Assembly (NCBI GenBank): GCA_029287575.1
Contig: JARFQW010000113.1
Location: forward strand, 1 to 33,013
Direction of reading: 5' to 3'
Length of the DNA: 33,013 bases
Source of the DNA: Gammaproteobacteria bacterium
GTDB lineage: Bacteria > Pseudomonadota > Gammaproteobacteria > Steroidobacterales > XN24
Of this stretch, positions 13,925 through 23,122 are shown in pieces; the first letter of the stretch is position 1, and each line of letters starts with the position of its first letter. The translations under genes were made by a program, and so were the position numbers. The notes below the pieces were generated by a model that was given only the letters and a program-made list of their open reading frames with translations, searched no databases and had not been told where the DNA came from.

Positions 13925-16081
13925 TTACATGGTTTCGAGATTCGCATAGGCGACGACCAGCCACTTGGCGCCCTCATTCTCGAAATTCACCTGGACGCGC
14001 GCATGATGGCCCTGGCCCTCGTAGTTGAGCACGACGCCCTCGCCGAACTTGCGGTGCCGGACCCGCTGACCCAGGCTGATTCCCGACGGCGTTGTCTCTG
14101 CGCGGCGCGGCGCGGCCGGCGCGTAGGGTCGGCTGACCTGGACGTGGGGCCGGATTTCCTCGACCAGCTCGCCTGGCAGCTCGGAAATGAACCTCGACGG
14201 GAGGCCGTAGGTATCGATGCCGTGCAGCCGCCGCTGCTCCGCGTAGGTCAGGTAGAGCTCCCGCATGGCCCGGGTTGCGCCCACATAGCAAAGCCGCCGT
14301 TCCTCCTCCAGTCCACGGGGATCCTGCAGGGACCGTTGATGCGGAAACAGCCCGTCCTCCATGCCGGTGATGAACACGGTCGGGAACTCCAGGCCTTTGG
14401 CGGAGTGCATGGTCATCATCTGTACGCAGTCCTCCCACGCCCCGCCCTGGGCCTCGCCGGCTTCCAGCGCCGCGTGGGCCAGGAACTCGTCCACGAGGCG
14501 CATCTCCGAGTCCGGTGCCGGTTCGAACCCTCGGGCGGCGCTGACCAGCTCCTGGAGGTTCTCCACCCGGGCGTCTCCGCGCTCCGATTTGTCCTTCCCG
14601 TGGTGAGCGACCAGGCCGCTGGCCTCGATCACGTGGTCCACCTGTTCGTGGAGGTCCAGGCCGCGGGTGTGGGCATCCAGCGCCTCGATCAGGGTCAGAA
14701 ACGCCCTCACTGCGTTGCTGGTGCGGCGGTTGACGCCCTCGTCGGAAGCAAGATGACCCGCAGCGTTCCACAGGGACGTCATGTTGGCCCGTGCATAGTC
14801 CCGCAGAGCGTCAATGGTGCGCGCACCGATGCCCCGGGTCGGTACGTTCACGATGCGCTCGAACGCCGGGTCGTCGCCGCGGTTGGCGATGAGCCGCAGA
14901 TAGGCCAGCGCGTCCTTGATTTCCGCCCGCTCGAAGAAGCGCAGGCCGCCGTAGACCCGATACGGAATCCGCTGGGTAATCAGGGCTTCTTCGAATACCC
15001 GGCTCTGGGCATTGGACCGGTACAGCACGGCCATGTCGCTGTAGGGTGTGCCGCTGTCGGCCAGCGCCTTGATCCGGCCGATGACGAAATCCGCCTCGTC
15101 GCGCTCGTTGAAGGCCGAATAGACGCGAATCGGATCCCCCTCGATGCCCTCGGTCCAGAGCCGCTTGCCCAGCCGGCCCGCGTTGTTGGCGATCAGGGCG
15201 TTGGCGGCATTCAGAATATTGCCGGTGGAGCGATAGTTCTGCTCCAGCTTGACCAGTCGTGTTTTCGGAAAGTCCTTCTGAAAGCGGCGCAGGTTCTCCA
15301 CCTTCGCGCCTCGCCAGCCGTAGATGGATTGGTCATCGTCGCCCACCACGAACGGGACGCCCCCGGGTCCGGCCAGATTCCGCAGCCAGGCGTATTGGAT
15401 CGTGTTGGTGTCCTGGAACTCGTCGACAAGCACATGTCCGAACCGGCGCCGGTAGTGGGCGAGAAGATCCTCGTTCTGGAGCCAGAGCTCGTGGGCCCGC
15501 AGCAACAGCTCCGCGAAGTCCACGAGGCCGCCGGCATCGCAGGCCGCCTGGTAGGCGGCGTAGACGCGAATGAGAACCTGGCGGTTGGGGTCATCGCCGG
15601 CATCGAGGTGCTCGGCGCGCAGGCCTTCGTCCTTGCGCGCATTGATAAACCACTGCAGTTCCCGCGGCGGGTGGCGGCTGTCATCGAGTTCCAGGTCCTT
15701 GAGGACCCGTTTGACCACCCGCAGCTGGTCGTCGGAATCCAGCACCGTGAAGGTCTGCGGCAGTCCGGCCTCCCGCCAGTGCATGCGCAGCAGGCGGTGG
15801 GCCAGACCGTGGAACGTACCGACCCAGAGGCTGCCGGCGGGCATGCCGAGCAGGCTCTCGATACGGCCGCGCATTTCGCCGGCGGCCTTGTTCGTGAAGG
15901 TCACCGCGAGGACACCGTGGGGCGAGACGCCTTCCACTCCGCACAGCCACGCCACCCGATGGGCGAGCACCCGGGTTTTTCCCGAGCCGGCGCCGGCCAG
16001 CACGAGGACCGGTTCCAGCGGCGAGGTGACTGCCTCGCGCTGGGCGTCGTTGAGAGGATCAAGAATCGCGGTGACGTCCAC
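13925..16081 (-). CDS. uvrD: DNA helicase II UvrD
   Basis: 3'-5' SF1A helicase used in nucleotide excision repair, mismatch repair and removal of RecA or RNA polymerase from DNA. The 718-residue length fits. Motifs in order: Walker A AGAGSGKT at 29-36, AVTFTNKAA, GTFHGLAHRLLR, DEFQDTN (Walker B), GDDDQSIYGWRGA, QNYRST, MTMHSAKGLEFPTVF, GLFPHQRS and YVGATRAM. The C-terminus has the Tudor-like polymerase-binding stretch GQRVRHRKFGEGVVLNYEG. The start is GTG 16081 with AGGA seven bases before it. A -10/-35 pair lies at 16203-16230. Confidence 0.96.
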   Translation of the reverse strand: MDVTAILDPLNDAQREAVTSPLEPVLVLAGAGSGKTRVLAHRVAWLCGVEGVSPHGVLAVTFTNKAAGEMRGRIESLLGMPAGSLWVGTFHGLAHRLLRMHWREAGLPQTFTVLDSDDQLRVVKRVLKDLELDDSRHPPRELQWFINARKDEGLRAEHLDAGDDPNRQVLIRVYAAYQAACDAGGLVDFAELLLRAHELWLQNEDLLAHYRRRFGHVLVDEFQDTNTIQYAWLRNLAGPGGVPFVVGDDDQSIYGWRGAKVENLRRFQKDFPKTRLVKLEQNYRSTGNILNAANALIANNAGRLGKRLWTEGIEGDPIRVYSAFNERDEADFVIGRIKALADSGTPYSDMAVLYRSNAQSRVFEEALITQRIPYRVYGGLRFFERAEIKDALAYLRLIANRGDDPAFERIVNVPTRGIGARTIDALRDYARANMTSLWNAAGHLASDEGVNRRTSNAVRAFLTLIEALDAHTRGLDLHEQVDHVIEASGLVAHHGKDKSERGDARVENLQELVSAARGFEPAPDSEMRLVDEFLAHAALEAGEAQGGAWEDCVQMMTMHSAKGLEFPTVFITGMEDGLFPHQRSLQDPRGLEEERRLCYVGATRAMRELYLTYAEQRRLHGIDTYGLPSRFISELPGELVEEIRPHVQVSRPYAPAAPRRAETTPSGISLGQRVRHRKFGEGVVLNYEGQGHHARVQVNFENEGAKWLVVAYANLETM

Positions 16082-16202
16082 GGGTTATCCTGGGGCGGTC
16101 GGGCAGGGCCGTTCCGATGATCGCGGGTGGGTGTGGGCTGGACGGCGCGGCGCCGGTTCGGCGGAGCCCGACCAGCCGATGGGCTGGTTTTGTCGAACCG
16201 CT

Positions 16203-16230
16203 ATTGTACCCGGGTCCGCGCCCGGGTCAG
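16203..16230 (-). promoter_or_regulatory. Candidate sigma-70 promoter for uvrD
   Basis: On the minus strand CTGACC (16225-16230) and TACAAT (16203-16208) are separated by 16 bp, about 120 bases before the uvrD start. The spacer holds an inverted repeat (ACCCGGG 16208-16214, CCCGGGT 16221-16227) that could fold at the 3' end of the preceding gene, whose stop codon lies in the -35. The remainder of 16082-16202 shows nothing clear. Confidence 0.4.
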
Positions 16231-17237
16231 CCGCTCCCGGGACACACCTGCAGGGTCAGCCCCCCGCGTTCGCCGCCTACGCTGTCCAAGTCGTCCATCT
16301 CGACCCGGACCGGGTGGCAACCCGACAGATCCGGCGCCGGAAGGATGTCCCGGGGGCACTGTCCCATTGTCAGCTCGCTCGGATCCGGGAAGACCGGCGC
16401 GGGTCCCTGCCAGCCCGGCGCCTGTCCCAGCTGCCGGCGCTGGTCGGTATTGTCGGCGACGATGGAGGCGGCTCTCTCGCAGGCCGCCTCCAGGTCTGCA
16501 TCCGTGTAATCCGACAGCAAAAAGCTCGCCAGGCTCCCCTGTGGCAGGCCGGCCTCGGCCTCGCCGGCCAGCGCCCAGGCCAGCGCCGAAACCGCCAGGC
16601 CCCCGTCTCCCTCGCCGGCCTGTCGCAAGGCCTCGATGGTCTCGGGCGACCAGTCCCCGGTGCGTTGTCTGCCCAGGGCGTCGGCGGCGTAGAAATAGAG
16701 ACTCGACAACTGGCGCGCCGCCTCGGCCGAACCGCGCGCGGCAGCCGCCCGGTAAAGATCGGCCGCTTCCAGGGGGCGCTCCTTCCAGATGCGGCTGGCG
16801 AGGGTCTGCTGGGCCCAGGCATCGCCCTGTTGCGCCAGGGCGGCCAGCGTCTCGTCGTCATACAGCGCATAGGCTCCCTGGCTGCCGAAGGTGATGCCGA
16901 AACCCGCCGGATCCATGCCTTTTTCGAACGCCCATCGCGCGATCTGGGCTTCACCGACGCCGTGGGCCTCGAGAATCCGGACCACGTCCTGCTCCGAGGA
17001 GACGAAATACACCGGGATCTCCTCAGCCGCGCTGTCGATGGCGTCGCGATCCTCGGGCGCGCGCTTCGCGGAGACGAGCGGTGGACGGTCGCTCTCGGGG
17101 GTCCCGCGACCGGGTGGAGGCACGGTTCCCGTCGATGCCGGTGCGGGGGCAGGGGCGGGTTTGCCGGATAGCACCACGACGATGCCGATTACGGCGATCA
17201 GAACCAGGGCAATTGCGGCGACGCTACGGATGCGCAT
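16227..17237 (-). CDS. Membrane-anchored SEL1-like protein, paralog A
   Basis: A 336-residue protein of unknown function. One N-terminal membrane helix (about residues 5-25, VAAIALVLIAVIGIVVVL) is followed by a Pro/Ala linker (26-45) and a large domain probably facing the periplasm. The centre has helical SEL1/TPR-like repeats: DETLAALAQQGDAWAQQ, then LEAADLYRAAAARGSAEAARQL. A C-terminal segment carries CPRDILP and SGCHPV. It is clearly related to the next protein (17337-18329): the same helix order and four cysteines at matching places (253, 294, 307, 332 here). Such cysteines suggest disulfides outside the cytoplasm. It is codirectional with the paralog, with 99 bp between them. Confidence 0.75.
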   Translation of the reverse strand: MRIRSVAAIALVLIAVIGIVVVLSGKPAPAPAPASTGTVPPPGRGTPESDRPPLVSAKRAPEDRDAIDSAAEEIPVYFVSSEQDVVRILEAHGVGEAQIARWAFEKGMDPAGFGITFGSQGAYALYDDETLAALAQQGDAWAQQTLASRIWKERPLEAADLYRAAAARGSAEAARQLSSLYFYAADALGRQRTGDWSPETIEALRQAGEGDGGLAVSALAWALAGEAEAGLPQGSLASFLLSDYTDADLEAACERAASIVADNTDQRRQLGQAPGWQGPAPVFPDPSELTMGQCPRDILPAPDLSGCHPVRVEMDDLDSVGGERGGLTLQVCPGSG

Positions 17238-17336
17238 GGGCCGGTTCGAGGATGCTGCCGGGCACGTTCATGGGGCGAGGATAATCCAGCGCAGCTGATG
17301 CTGCTCTCCGGGGATATCCCGGGTTCGGGAGATTGC

Positions 17337-18329
17337 TCAGGACGTACAGCGCCAACCCTCGAGTTCGTTGTCGCCGGCGGTGAGCACCACAGGAATGCAG
17401 CCCTTGGCCCGCATGTCGCTCAACACGCCCTCGGGACAGGCCCGCTCAAGGCCCTCGCCCGGAGGAGCAATGGAAAACGGCGGCGGTATCCGGCCCGTGT
17501 CCCCGAGTCCCTGATCGCGTCGCTCTTCGGCCAGGTTGGCGAGGAGACCGGCCGCTTCCTCGCAGACCCGGGCCAGCGTGTCGGGCCACGTCGTCTGAAC
17601 GGCTTCCGCGCTCAGGTAGCCGGGCGGGAGACCACCGTCGGCTTCCGCCGCGATCAGCCAGGCCAGCCCCGTTTCGGCCAGGTCGTGGGCCGCGTCCATC
17701 TGGGCCAGGGCGGCTCGCGTATCGTCGTCCATGCGCCGGCTTGTGCGTACGCCCAGGTCCAGGTCCCGCATCAGCATTCCCAGCTCCCTGGCGGCGAAGA
17801 CGGAGCCGCTCACTGCGGCTTTGCGATACAGCTCCATCGACTCCAGCGGCGCCCGCACGCGAAGGTCCGCTGCGAGGAACTGCATGGCCCAGCGATCGCC
17901 GCCCTCGGCCAGATTGCGCAGCGTCTCCTGGTCATATCGCCGGTAGGGCTGGTCGAGCGGGATCCCGACGCCGGTGGTGAAGGTCGCCGGCGGAAAGCCA
18001 CGTGTCCGCGCCCAGGCCTCCAAGTCTTCCAGGCTGGTCCCCAGCGCCCGGAGGACCAGCAGGAAGTCCCGCTGATCGTTCAGTTCGAAACGGGGCATGA
18101 TCTCGGCCGGATCCGCTGCACCGGAGCCGCCGGGTTGCGGCCGGGGTGGGGCGGAGTCCGGACCGCTCGCAGGCCCCGGGTCCGGCGCGCTGACAGGTGT
18201 TGCCGACGGTGACCCCGCGGCCAGGTCCCCGCCCGCGGGCCCCTGGCCCGGCTCGCGAGTCACCAGCATCCATGCTGCTGCTGCCAGCGCCAGCCCCAGG
18301 GCCGCCAGCCCGAAACGCAGGCCGGTCAC
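17337..18329 (-). CDS. Membrane-anchored SEL1-like protein, paralog B
   Basis: A 330-residue protein of unknown function with an N-terminal membrane helix (about 5-23) and a long Pro/Gly/Ala/Ser linker (25-75), then a helical domain. QETLRNLAEGGDRWAMQ and LESMELYRKAAVSGSVFAAREL match the SEL1-like repeats of paralog A, and CPEGVL / KGCIPVVL match its C-terminus. Cysteines at 256, 298, 311 and 328 correspond to the four in A; the middle pair is 13 residues apart in both. The start is GTG 18329, overlapping the acyl-CoA synthetase stop by one base (TAGTG), so it may be translated as part of that operon. The order after the catabolic genes may be coincidental. Confidence 0.75.
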   Translation of the reverse strand: MTGLRFGLAALGLALAAAAWMLVTREPGQGPAGGDLAAGSPSATPVSAPDPGPASGPDSAPPRPQPGGSGAADPAEIMPRFELNDQRDFLLVLRALGTSLEDLEAWARTRGFPPATFTTGVGIPLDQPYRRYDQETLRNLAEGGDRWAMQFLAADLRVRAPLESMELYRKAAVSGSVFAARELGMLMRDLDLGVRTSRRMDDDTRAALAQMDAAHDLAETGLAWLIAAEADGGLPPGYLSAEAVQTTWPDTLARVCEEAAGLLANLAEERRDQGLGDTGRIPPPFSIAPPGEGLERACPEGVLSDMRAKGCIPVVLTAGDNELEGWRCTS

Positions 18330-19885
18330 TAGTTCACGCCGCGGCCGGTGTCGGCCCAGTAGGGGGCGCGTATTTCGTGCTTGAGCAGCTTGCCGCTTGC
18401 GTTGCGGGGCAGGCTGGAGACGAACTCCACCGAACGGGGTGTCTTGTACCCGGCGATTCGGGCGCGGAGGTGCTCGATCAGAGCTGCCTCACTGGCCTGC
18501 GTTCCGGGTTTCAGCACGACCAGGGCCTTCACCGCCTCACCCCAGCGGGGGTCCGGAACACCGATGACAGCCGCATCCGCCACCGCCGGGTGGCTGAACA
18601 GCGCGTTCTCCACCTCGGCGGGGTAGACGTTCTCGCCGCCCGTAACAATCATGTCCTTGATGCGATCATGCACGAAAAGGTAGCCATCTTCGTCGAAATA
18701 ACCGGCATCACCGGTATGTAGCCACCCACCTTCAAGGGCCGCCGCAGTCTCTTCGGGGCGGTTCCAATAGCCTGTCATGTTCCAGGGGGCCCGGAACTGG
18801 ATCTCGCCGACCCGGCCCGGCGGCAGAACGTCACCCGCTGCATCCACGACCCGGGCTTCGCCGCCCGGATAGGGTTTCCCGCAGGCGCGCAGTCGGCCGC
18901 GCGCCGGATCATGGTCCGCCGCGTCCAGGACGGTGCCGCCGCCCATGTTTTCCGTCAGACCGTAGACCTGGACGAAATCACAGCCGAACACCTCCATCGC
19001 TCGGGTCAGCACAGCCTCCGAAATGGGTGACGCGCCGTAGGTTATGGTCCGCAGCGCCGGATAGCCGACCGCGTCTACGCCGGGGACCTGAAGCAGGAAC
19101 TGGATCACGACCGGCGCCATCAATGTCGTCGTGACCCCCGCATGCTGCAGCAGCCCCACGAGTTCTGCCGGGTCCACCTCCCGGGTCAGGACGATCCGGC
19201 CACCCTGCTCGAGACTCACGAGCGCCGGATACGTGCCCGCGACGTGATACAGCGGCATGCAGCACAGACGGAGGTCGCCGGGTTCATATCCTGCCCAGGG
19301 GGCCTCGTTCATGACCGCGGAGAACGCCGCCCATCCCTCGTGCGTCACCAGCACACCTTTCGGGCGGCCGGTCGTTCCGCTCGTGTAGATCTGCAGGATG
19401 GTCTCGCCGGGTCTGGCTGCCAGTTCAGGATCCGTATCCTGTGCATCGCCGCAGAAGGCCTCCAGGCCGGACCAGCCGCCCCCGCTCTCGTCCAGACTCA
19501 CCCGCAGCGGCGCATCCGGCGTGGTCGCGAATTCCGCATCCATGGCTGCCTGGAACTCCTGACCGGCGAACAGGACCCGAGCGCTGGCGTCGGCGAGGAT
19601 CCAGCGAATTTCCGGAGGGGCGAGCCGGTAGTTCAGCGGCACGAGAGCGGCTCTGGCCTTCAGGGCGCCGAAGAGGACCGCGAAAAACGACGGCGCGCTC
19701 TTGTCCAGAATCGCGACCCTGCCGCCCGGTTCGATACCGGCCTTTATCAACGCATTGGCGATGCGGTTGGAGGAGGTTTCCAGCCATTCCCAGGAATAGG
19801 CCTCGTCCCGAAATGCAATCGCCGTGTCCGTCGCCCGCCGGGCGGCCCATGTTCCCGGCACCCGGGTGAGGGGTGTTGCGCTCAT
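18329..19885 (-). CDS. Acyl-CoA synthetase (AMP-forming), AtuH-like position
   Basis: Class I adenylate-forming enzyme of 518 residues that activates a carboxylic acid to its CoA thioester through an acyl-AMP. Motifs: P-loop YTSGTTGRPKG at 167-177, YGLTEN at 308-313, GWLHTGDAGY with Asp393, DRIKDMIVTGGENVYP ending near 422 and the catalytic Lys499 in PRNASGKLLK. It is the last enzyme of the operon, the place held by atuH in the Pseudomonas acyclic terpene cluster, where it would activate citronellic or geranic acid. The exact substrate is inferred only from context; medium- or long-chain acids are alternatives. It starts with ATG 19885, 82 bp after the dehydrogenase gene. Confidence 0.92.
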   Translation of the reverse strand: MSATPLTRVPGTWAARRATDTAIAFRDEAYSWEWLETSSNRIANALIKAGIEPGGRVAILDKSAPSFFAVLFGALKARAALVPLNYRLAPPEIRWILADASARVLFAGQEFQAAMDAEFATTPDAPLRVSLDESGGGWSGLEAFCGDAQDTDPELAARPGETILQIYTSGTTGRPKGVLVTHEGWAAFSAVMNEAPWAGYEPGDLRLCCMPLYHVAGTYPALVSLEQGGRIVLTREVDPAELVGLLQHAGVTTTLMAPVVIQFLLQVPGVDAVGYPALRTITYGASPISEAVLTRAMEVFGCDFVQVYGLTENMGGGTVLDAADHDPARGRLRACGKPYPGGEARVVDAAGDVLPPGRVGEIQFRAPWNMTGYWNRPEETAAALEGGWLHTGDAGYFDEDGYLFVHDRIKDMIVTGGENVYPAEVENALFSHPAVADAAVIGVPDPRWGEAVKALVVLKPGTQASEAALIEHLRARIAGYKTPRSVEFVSSLPRNASGKLLKHEIRAPYWADTGRGVN

Positions 19886-19967
19886 ACGCGACTCCTTCTC
19901 CTGATCTGATCGCTGCAGTGGCCACCCGTAGCGTTCGTTGCCACCGGTCCGAAGCGATGCGGATTCT

Positions 19968-21158
19968 TCAGACGCCCGTCTGCCGGGCCGCCAGATCCTT
20001 GAGGATTTCCTCGGAACCGCCGCCGATGGCCACTACGCGAACCTCGCGGTAGATTCGCTCGATGGCGGTGCCGCGAATGTAGCTGGCGCCGCCGAGGATC
20101 TGGCTGGCTTCCCTGGCACAGAACTCCATAAGCAGGCTGGCCTGAACCTTCAGCAGCGCGATGTCCGCGGCAACAGGCAGACCGGCCCGCAGGCGTCCCG
20201 CCACTTGCTCCAGCCAGGCCTGCGCGGCGGCGATCTGCCGGTACATGTCCATCAGCTTGTGGCGGATGACCTGGTGATCCGCGAGCCGGCGGCCGAAGGT
20301 TCGCCGCTCCCGTGCCCAGGCCACGGCATCGGCGAGGCACCGGCGGCTCGAACCGATCGCGGTTGCCGCCATGGCCAGGCGCTCCGTGTTGAAATTCCGC
20401 ATGATCAGCGGGAATCCCCCGTGGAGCGGGCCGAGCAGATTGGCGGTGGGCACCCGGGCCCCGTCGAAGTGGATACTGGCGGTATCCGACGCCCACCAGC
20501 CCTGTTTGGGGAGGGGGCTTCGGGTGATGCCGGGGGAATCCATATCCACGAGGAGCAGGGACACCCCGCCGGCGCCGGAGTCACCGGTGCGCACCGCCAC
20601 GGCCAGGTAGTCGGCGCGCATGCCCCCGGAGATATAGGTTTTCTCTCCCCGCAGCACGAACCCATCCCCGTCTGCTTCCGCCCGCGTCGCCAGTCCGGCC
20701 ACGTCCGATCCGGCGCCGGGTTCCGTGACGGCGAGGCCGATGATCGCATCCCCGGAAATGACCCGCGGTGCCACCCGCGCCTTAAGATCCTCACTACCGC
20801 CGGCGAGCACCGGCGGCAGGCCGATCGCGTGGGTGGAGAGGGCGGTCGCGACGCCGCCGGCTCCCAGCAGGCCCCATTCCAGGCTCGTGATCACATGGTG
20901 CAGCGCGTCCACGCCTTCGGAGCAGCCGCCATATGCTTCGGGGTAGCCGAGCCCGGTAAGGCCGAAAGCCGCGCAGGCCCGGTGAGCTTCGACGGGGACT
21001 TCACCGGCTTCGTCCCAGGCGCCGACATGGGGCGCGATCTCCGCTTCCAGGAACCGGCGCAGGCTTTCCTGCCAGCTGCGATGGGAGTCGTCGTAGAGCG
21101 GCGGATCCAGCCGGAGTTCGACGGCATCATCCAGGGGCAGGGCGGCACGTTCACTCAC
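19968..21158 (-). CDS. Acyl-CoA dehydrogenase, second copy in the cluster
   Basis: FAD enzyme of 396 residues that introduces a 2,3-double bond into an acyl-CoA. The start is GTG 21158, sharing TGA with the carboxylase stop, with GGAGG nine bases upstream; an ATG at 21209 would overlap the biotin domain. Features: VTEPGAGSDVAGL flavin loop, GEKTYISGG, RRTFGRRLADHQ and the final YREVRVVAIGGGSEEIL. Where MCAD has catalytic Glu in EGT there is Gly (about 379); a Glu in NTERLAM (about 259) aligns with the base of isovaleryl-CoA dehydrogenase. It occupies the slot of atuG (an SDR) in the Pseudomonas cluster. A role on a beta-methyl-branched acyl-CoA is likely but unproven. Confidence 0.92.
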   Translation of the reverse strand: MSERAALPLDDAVELRLDPPLYDDSHRSWQESLRRFLEAEIAPHVGAWDEAGEVPVEAHRACAAFGLTGLGYPEAYGGCSEGVDALHHVITSLEWGLLGAGGVATALSTHAIGLPPVLAGGSEDLKARVAPRVISGDAIIGLAVTEPGAGSDVAGLATRAEADGDGFVLRGEKTYISGGMRADYLAVAVRTGDSGAGGVSLLLVDMDSPGITRSPLPKQGWWASDTASIHFDGARVPTANLLGPLHGGFPLIMRNFNTERLAMAATAIGSSRRCLADAVAWARERRTFGRRLADHQVIRHKLMDMYRQIAAAQAWLEQVAGRLRAGLPVAADIALLKVQASLLMEFCAREASQILGGASYIRGTAIERIYREVRVVAIGGGSEEILKDLAARQTGV

Positions 21159-23122
21159 GGTGTCGAATCCTCCGGGTCGATCTGGACGAGCTCGGCGCCC
21201 AGGCTGCATCGGTCCCCTTGCGCTGCGTGCAGCACGGCGATCCGGCCGGCCACGGGTGCGCGCAGGCGATGCTCTATTTTCATGGCCTCCAGGACGACCA
21301 GGAGATCGCCCGCCTCGACGCGGTCGCCCTGCGCCACCGCGACCGCGGTGACCTCGCCGTCCATGGGCGCCCTGATCTGTCCCGGATCGGCTGTCCCGGC
21401 TCCCGGCTCCGAGGCTGCCGCCCGCATGATGCCGTGGACTCCCGAGCCGTCATCCAGCCACCAGCCTTCCACGGTCGGCGCCCAGGCAACGCGTTGCGGA
21501 GTTCCGTCGAGCTCGAACGTCAATTCCTCTTCGCCCCGGACAACCCGGGACACCGTCATAAAGGTCGCGTCCGCGCCGCCGGCATTCTCGACCACCTTCA
21601 GGCCCGCGGGCCGAACCCGGACATCGATACGCAGCGGCTCGCCGACCTCGTCGGCGAGGTCCAGACGCAGCGGCAGGCCCGGCCCGTTGGTCCAGCCCGG
21701 GGGCACGCCCACCCCGTGATCCGTCCAGGTCGTTGCGAGTACGGCCGCCGCCGCCAGTGCCGGGCGGCGATCCCCCGGCGCGGCCAGGGCCTCCACGCGA
21801 CTGTCCAGCCATCCGACCGTGACCGGGCCGGCGGCGAAGTCCTCGCTGCCCAGTATTTCCAGCAGGAGCGATTTGTTGTGGGCCAGTCCGAGCAGGCGGG
21901 ATTCCCTGAGGCCGGCCATGAGCCGCCGCCGAGCCATGTCCCGGTCCCGTCCATGGGCAACAATCTTTGCGGTGAGGGTGTCGTAGTCGGGCGGCACCCA
22001 GGTGCCGGTTTCGACACCGCCGTCCACCCGCAGCCCCGTCCCGGCCGGCGGCCGCCAGGCCAGGACACGGCCGCTTCTCGGGAGGAAGCCCCGGGCCGGG
22101 TCTTCGGCATAAAGACGGGCCTCGATGGCGTGGCCACGGACCGCGAGGTCTGCCTGCGTAAGCGCCAGCGGCGCGCCCTCCGCGATCTCGAGCTGCAGCG
22201 CCACCAGGTCCAGACCGGTGACGAGTTCGGTGACCGGGTGCTCCACCTGGAGGCGCGTGTTCATCTCCAGAAAAAAGAAATCACCCGCCTCGTCCACGAG
22301 GAACTCGACCGTGCCCGCGCCGACGTATCCGCAGGCGCGGGCAACCCGCACCGCGGCGTCGCCCAGTTCCCGCCGAAGGGCCGAACCGAGACCGGGCGCC
22401 GGGCTTTCCTCAACCAGCTTCTGATGTCTGCGCTGCACGGAACAGTCCCGTTCGCCCAGGTGGATGCAGTGGCCGTCTCCGTCGGCGACGATCTGGACCT
22501 CGAGGTGCCGTGCCGGGGCGATCAGGCGTTCGAGAATGACTCCGTCATCGCCGAACGCGCTGATCGCTTCGTTCCGCGCGGCGGCCAGCGCGTCGGCGAA
22601 GGCCAGCGGGTCGTCCACGCGGCGAAGGCCCCGACCCCCACCGCCGGCGACGGCCTTGATCATGAGCGGAAATCCGAGCGCGTCGGCCGCTGCCCGTACC
22701 GATTCCGCCGAATCGAAGGGCCCGTTGTGTCCGGGCACACAGCGCACATCGGCATCCGTAGCCAGACGACGGGCCGCCGCCTTGTCGCCCATGGCCTCGA
22801 TAACGGCGGCCGGCGGGCCGACAAACGTCAGACCGGCTTCGTCACAGGCCCGGGCGAACCCGGCGTTTTCTGCCAGAAATCCGTACCCCGGATGCACGGC
22901 GGTGGCGTTCGATCGCCCCGCGGCATCAACCAGGGCCGCGGCATCCAGGTAGGCCCGCGGCGCACCCAGGCCGATGGACCGGTCGGCATCGCTGACATGC
23001 GGCGCCTGGGCGTCGGCGTCGGTATAAACGGCGACGGTCTCCCAGCCCAGCGTCCGGGCGGTACGGATGATTCGGCGCGCGATCTCACCGCGATTGGCAA
23101 CCAGGAGCCGGCGGCGGGTCAC
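21155..23122 (-). CDS. Acyl-CoA carboxylase alpha subunit (biotin carboxylase plus biotin carrier), AtuF-like
   Basis: A 655-residue subunit that carboxylates biotin using ATP and bicarbonate and carries it to the beta subunit. Order: biotin carboxylase N-domain (LLVANRGEIARRI), ATP-grasp with Gly loop GGGGRG at 160-165, MNTRLQVEHPVTE at 287-299, a biotin carboxylase C-domain, a linker (BT-like) region, and a biotinyl domain where EAMKIEH holds Lys615; Ile replaces the usual second Met. The layout fits the methylcrotonyl/geranyl-CoA group. ATG 23122 overlaps the hydratase stop (ATGA). Context (an Atu-like operon, no HMG-CoA lyase nearby) favours geranyl-CoA carboxylase over methylcrotonyl-CoA carboxylase. 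Confidence 0.93.
   Translation of the reverse strand: MTRRRLLVANRGEIARRIIRTARTLGWETVAVYTDADAQAPHVSDADRSIGLGAPRAYLDAAALVDAAGRSNATAVHPGYGFLAENAGFARACDEAGLTFVGPPAAVIEAMGDKAAARRLATDADVRCVPGHNGPFDSAESVRAAADALGFPLMIKAVAGGGGRGLRRVDDPLAFADALAAARNEAISAFGDDGVILERLIAPARHLEVQIVADGDGHCIHLGERDCSVQRRHQKLVEESPAPGLGSALRRELGDAAVRVARACGYVGAGTVEFLVDEAGDFFFLEMNTRLQVEHPVTELVTGLDLVALQLEIAEGAPLALTQADLAVRGHAIEARLYAEDPARGFLPRSGRVLAWRPPAGTGLRVDGGVETGTWVPPDYDTLTAKIVAHGRDRDMARRRLMAGLRESRLLGLAHNKSLLLEILGSEDFAAGPVTVGWLDSRVEALAAPGDRRPALAAAAVLATTWTDHGVGVPPGWTNGPGLPLRLDLADEVGEPLRIDVRVRPAGLKVVENAGGADATFMTVSRVVRGEEELTFELDGTPQRVAWAPTVEGWWLDDGSGVHGIMRAAASEPGAGTADPGQIRAPMDGEVTAVAVAQGDRVEAGDLLVVLEAMKIEHRLRAPVAGRIAVLHAAQGDRCSLGAELVQIDPEDSTP

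Noticed and set aside
12512-16120. A 1202-codon open frame on the plus strand, antisense across trkA and uvrD
   Set aside because: Open antisense frames arise from strong G/C third-position bias; it spans two well-defined genes on the other strand and its residues (His, Asp, Gln, Val-rich) match no family.
16208-16227. The ACCCGGG/CCCGGGT inverted repeat as a terminator
   Set aside because: No T-run on either strand; it lies in the spacer of the predicted uvrD promoter.
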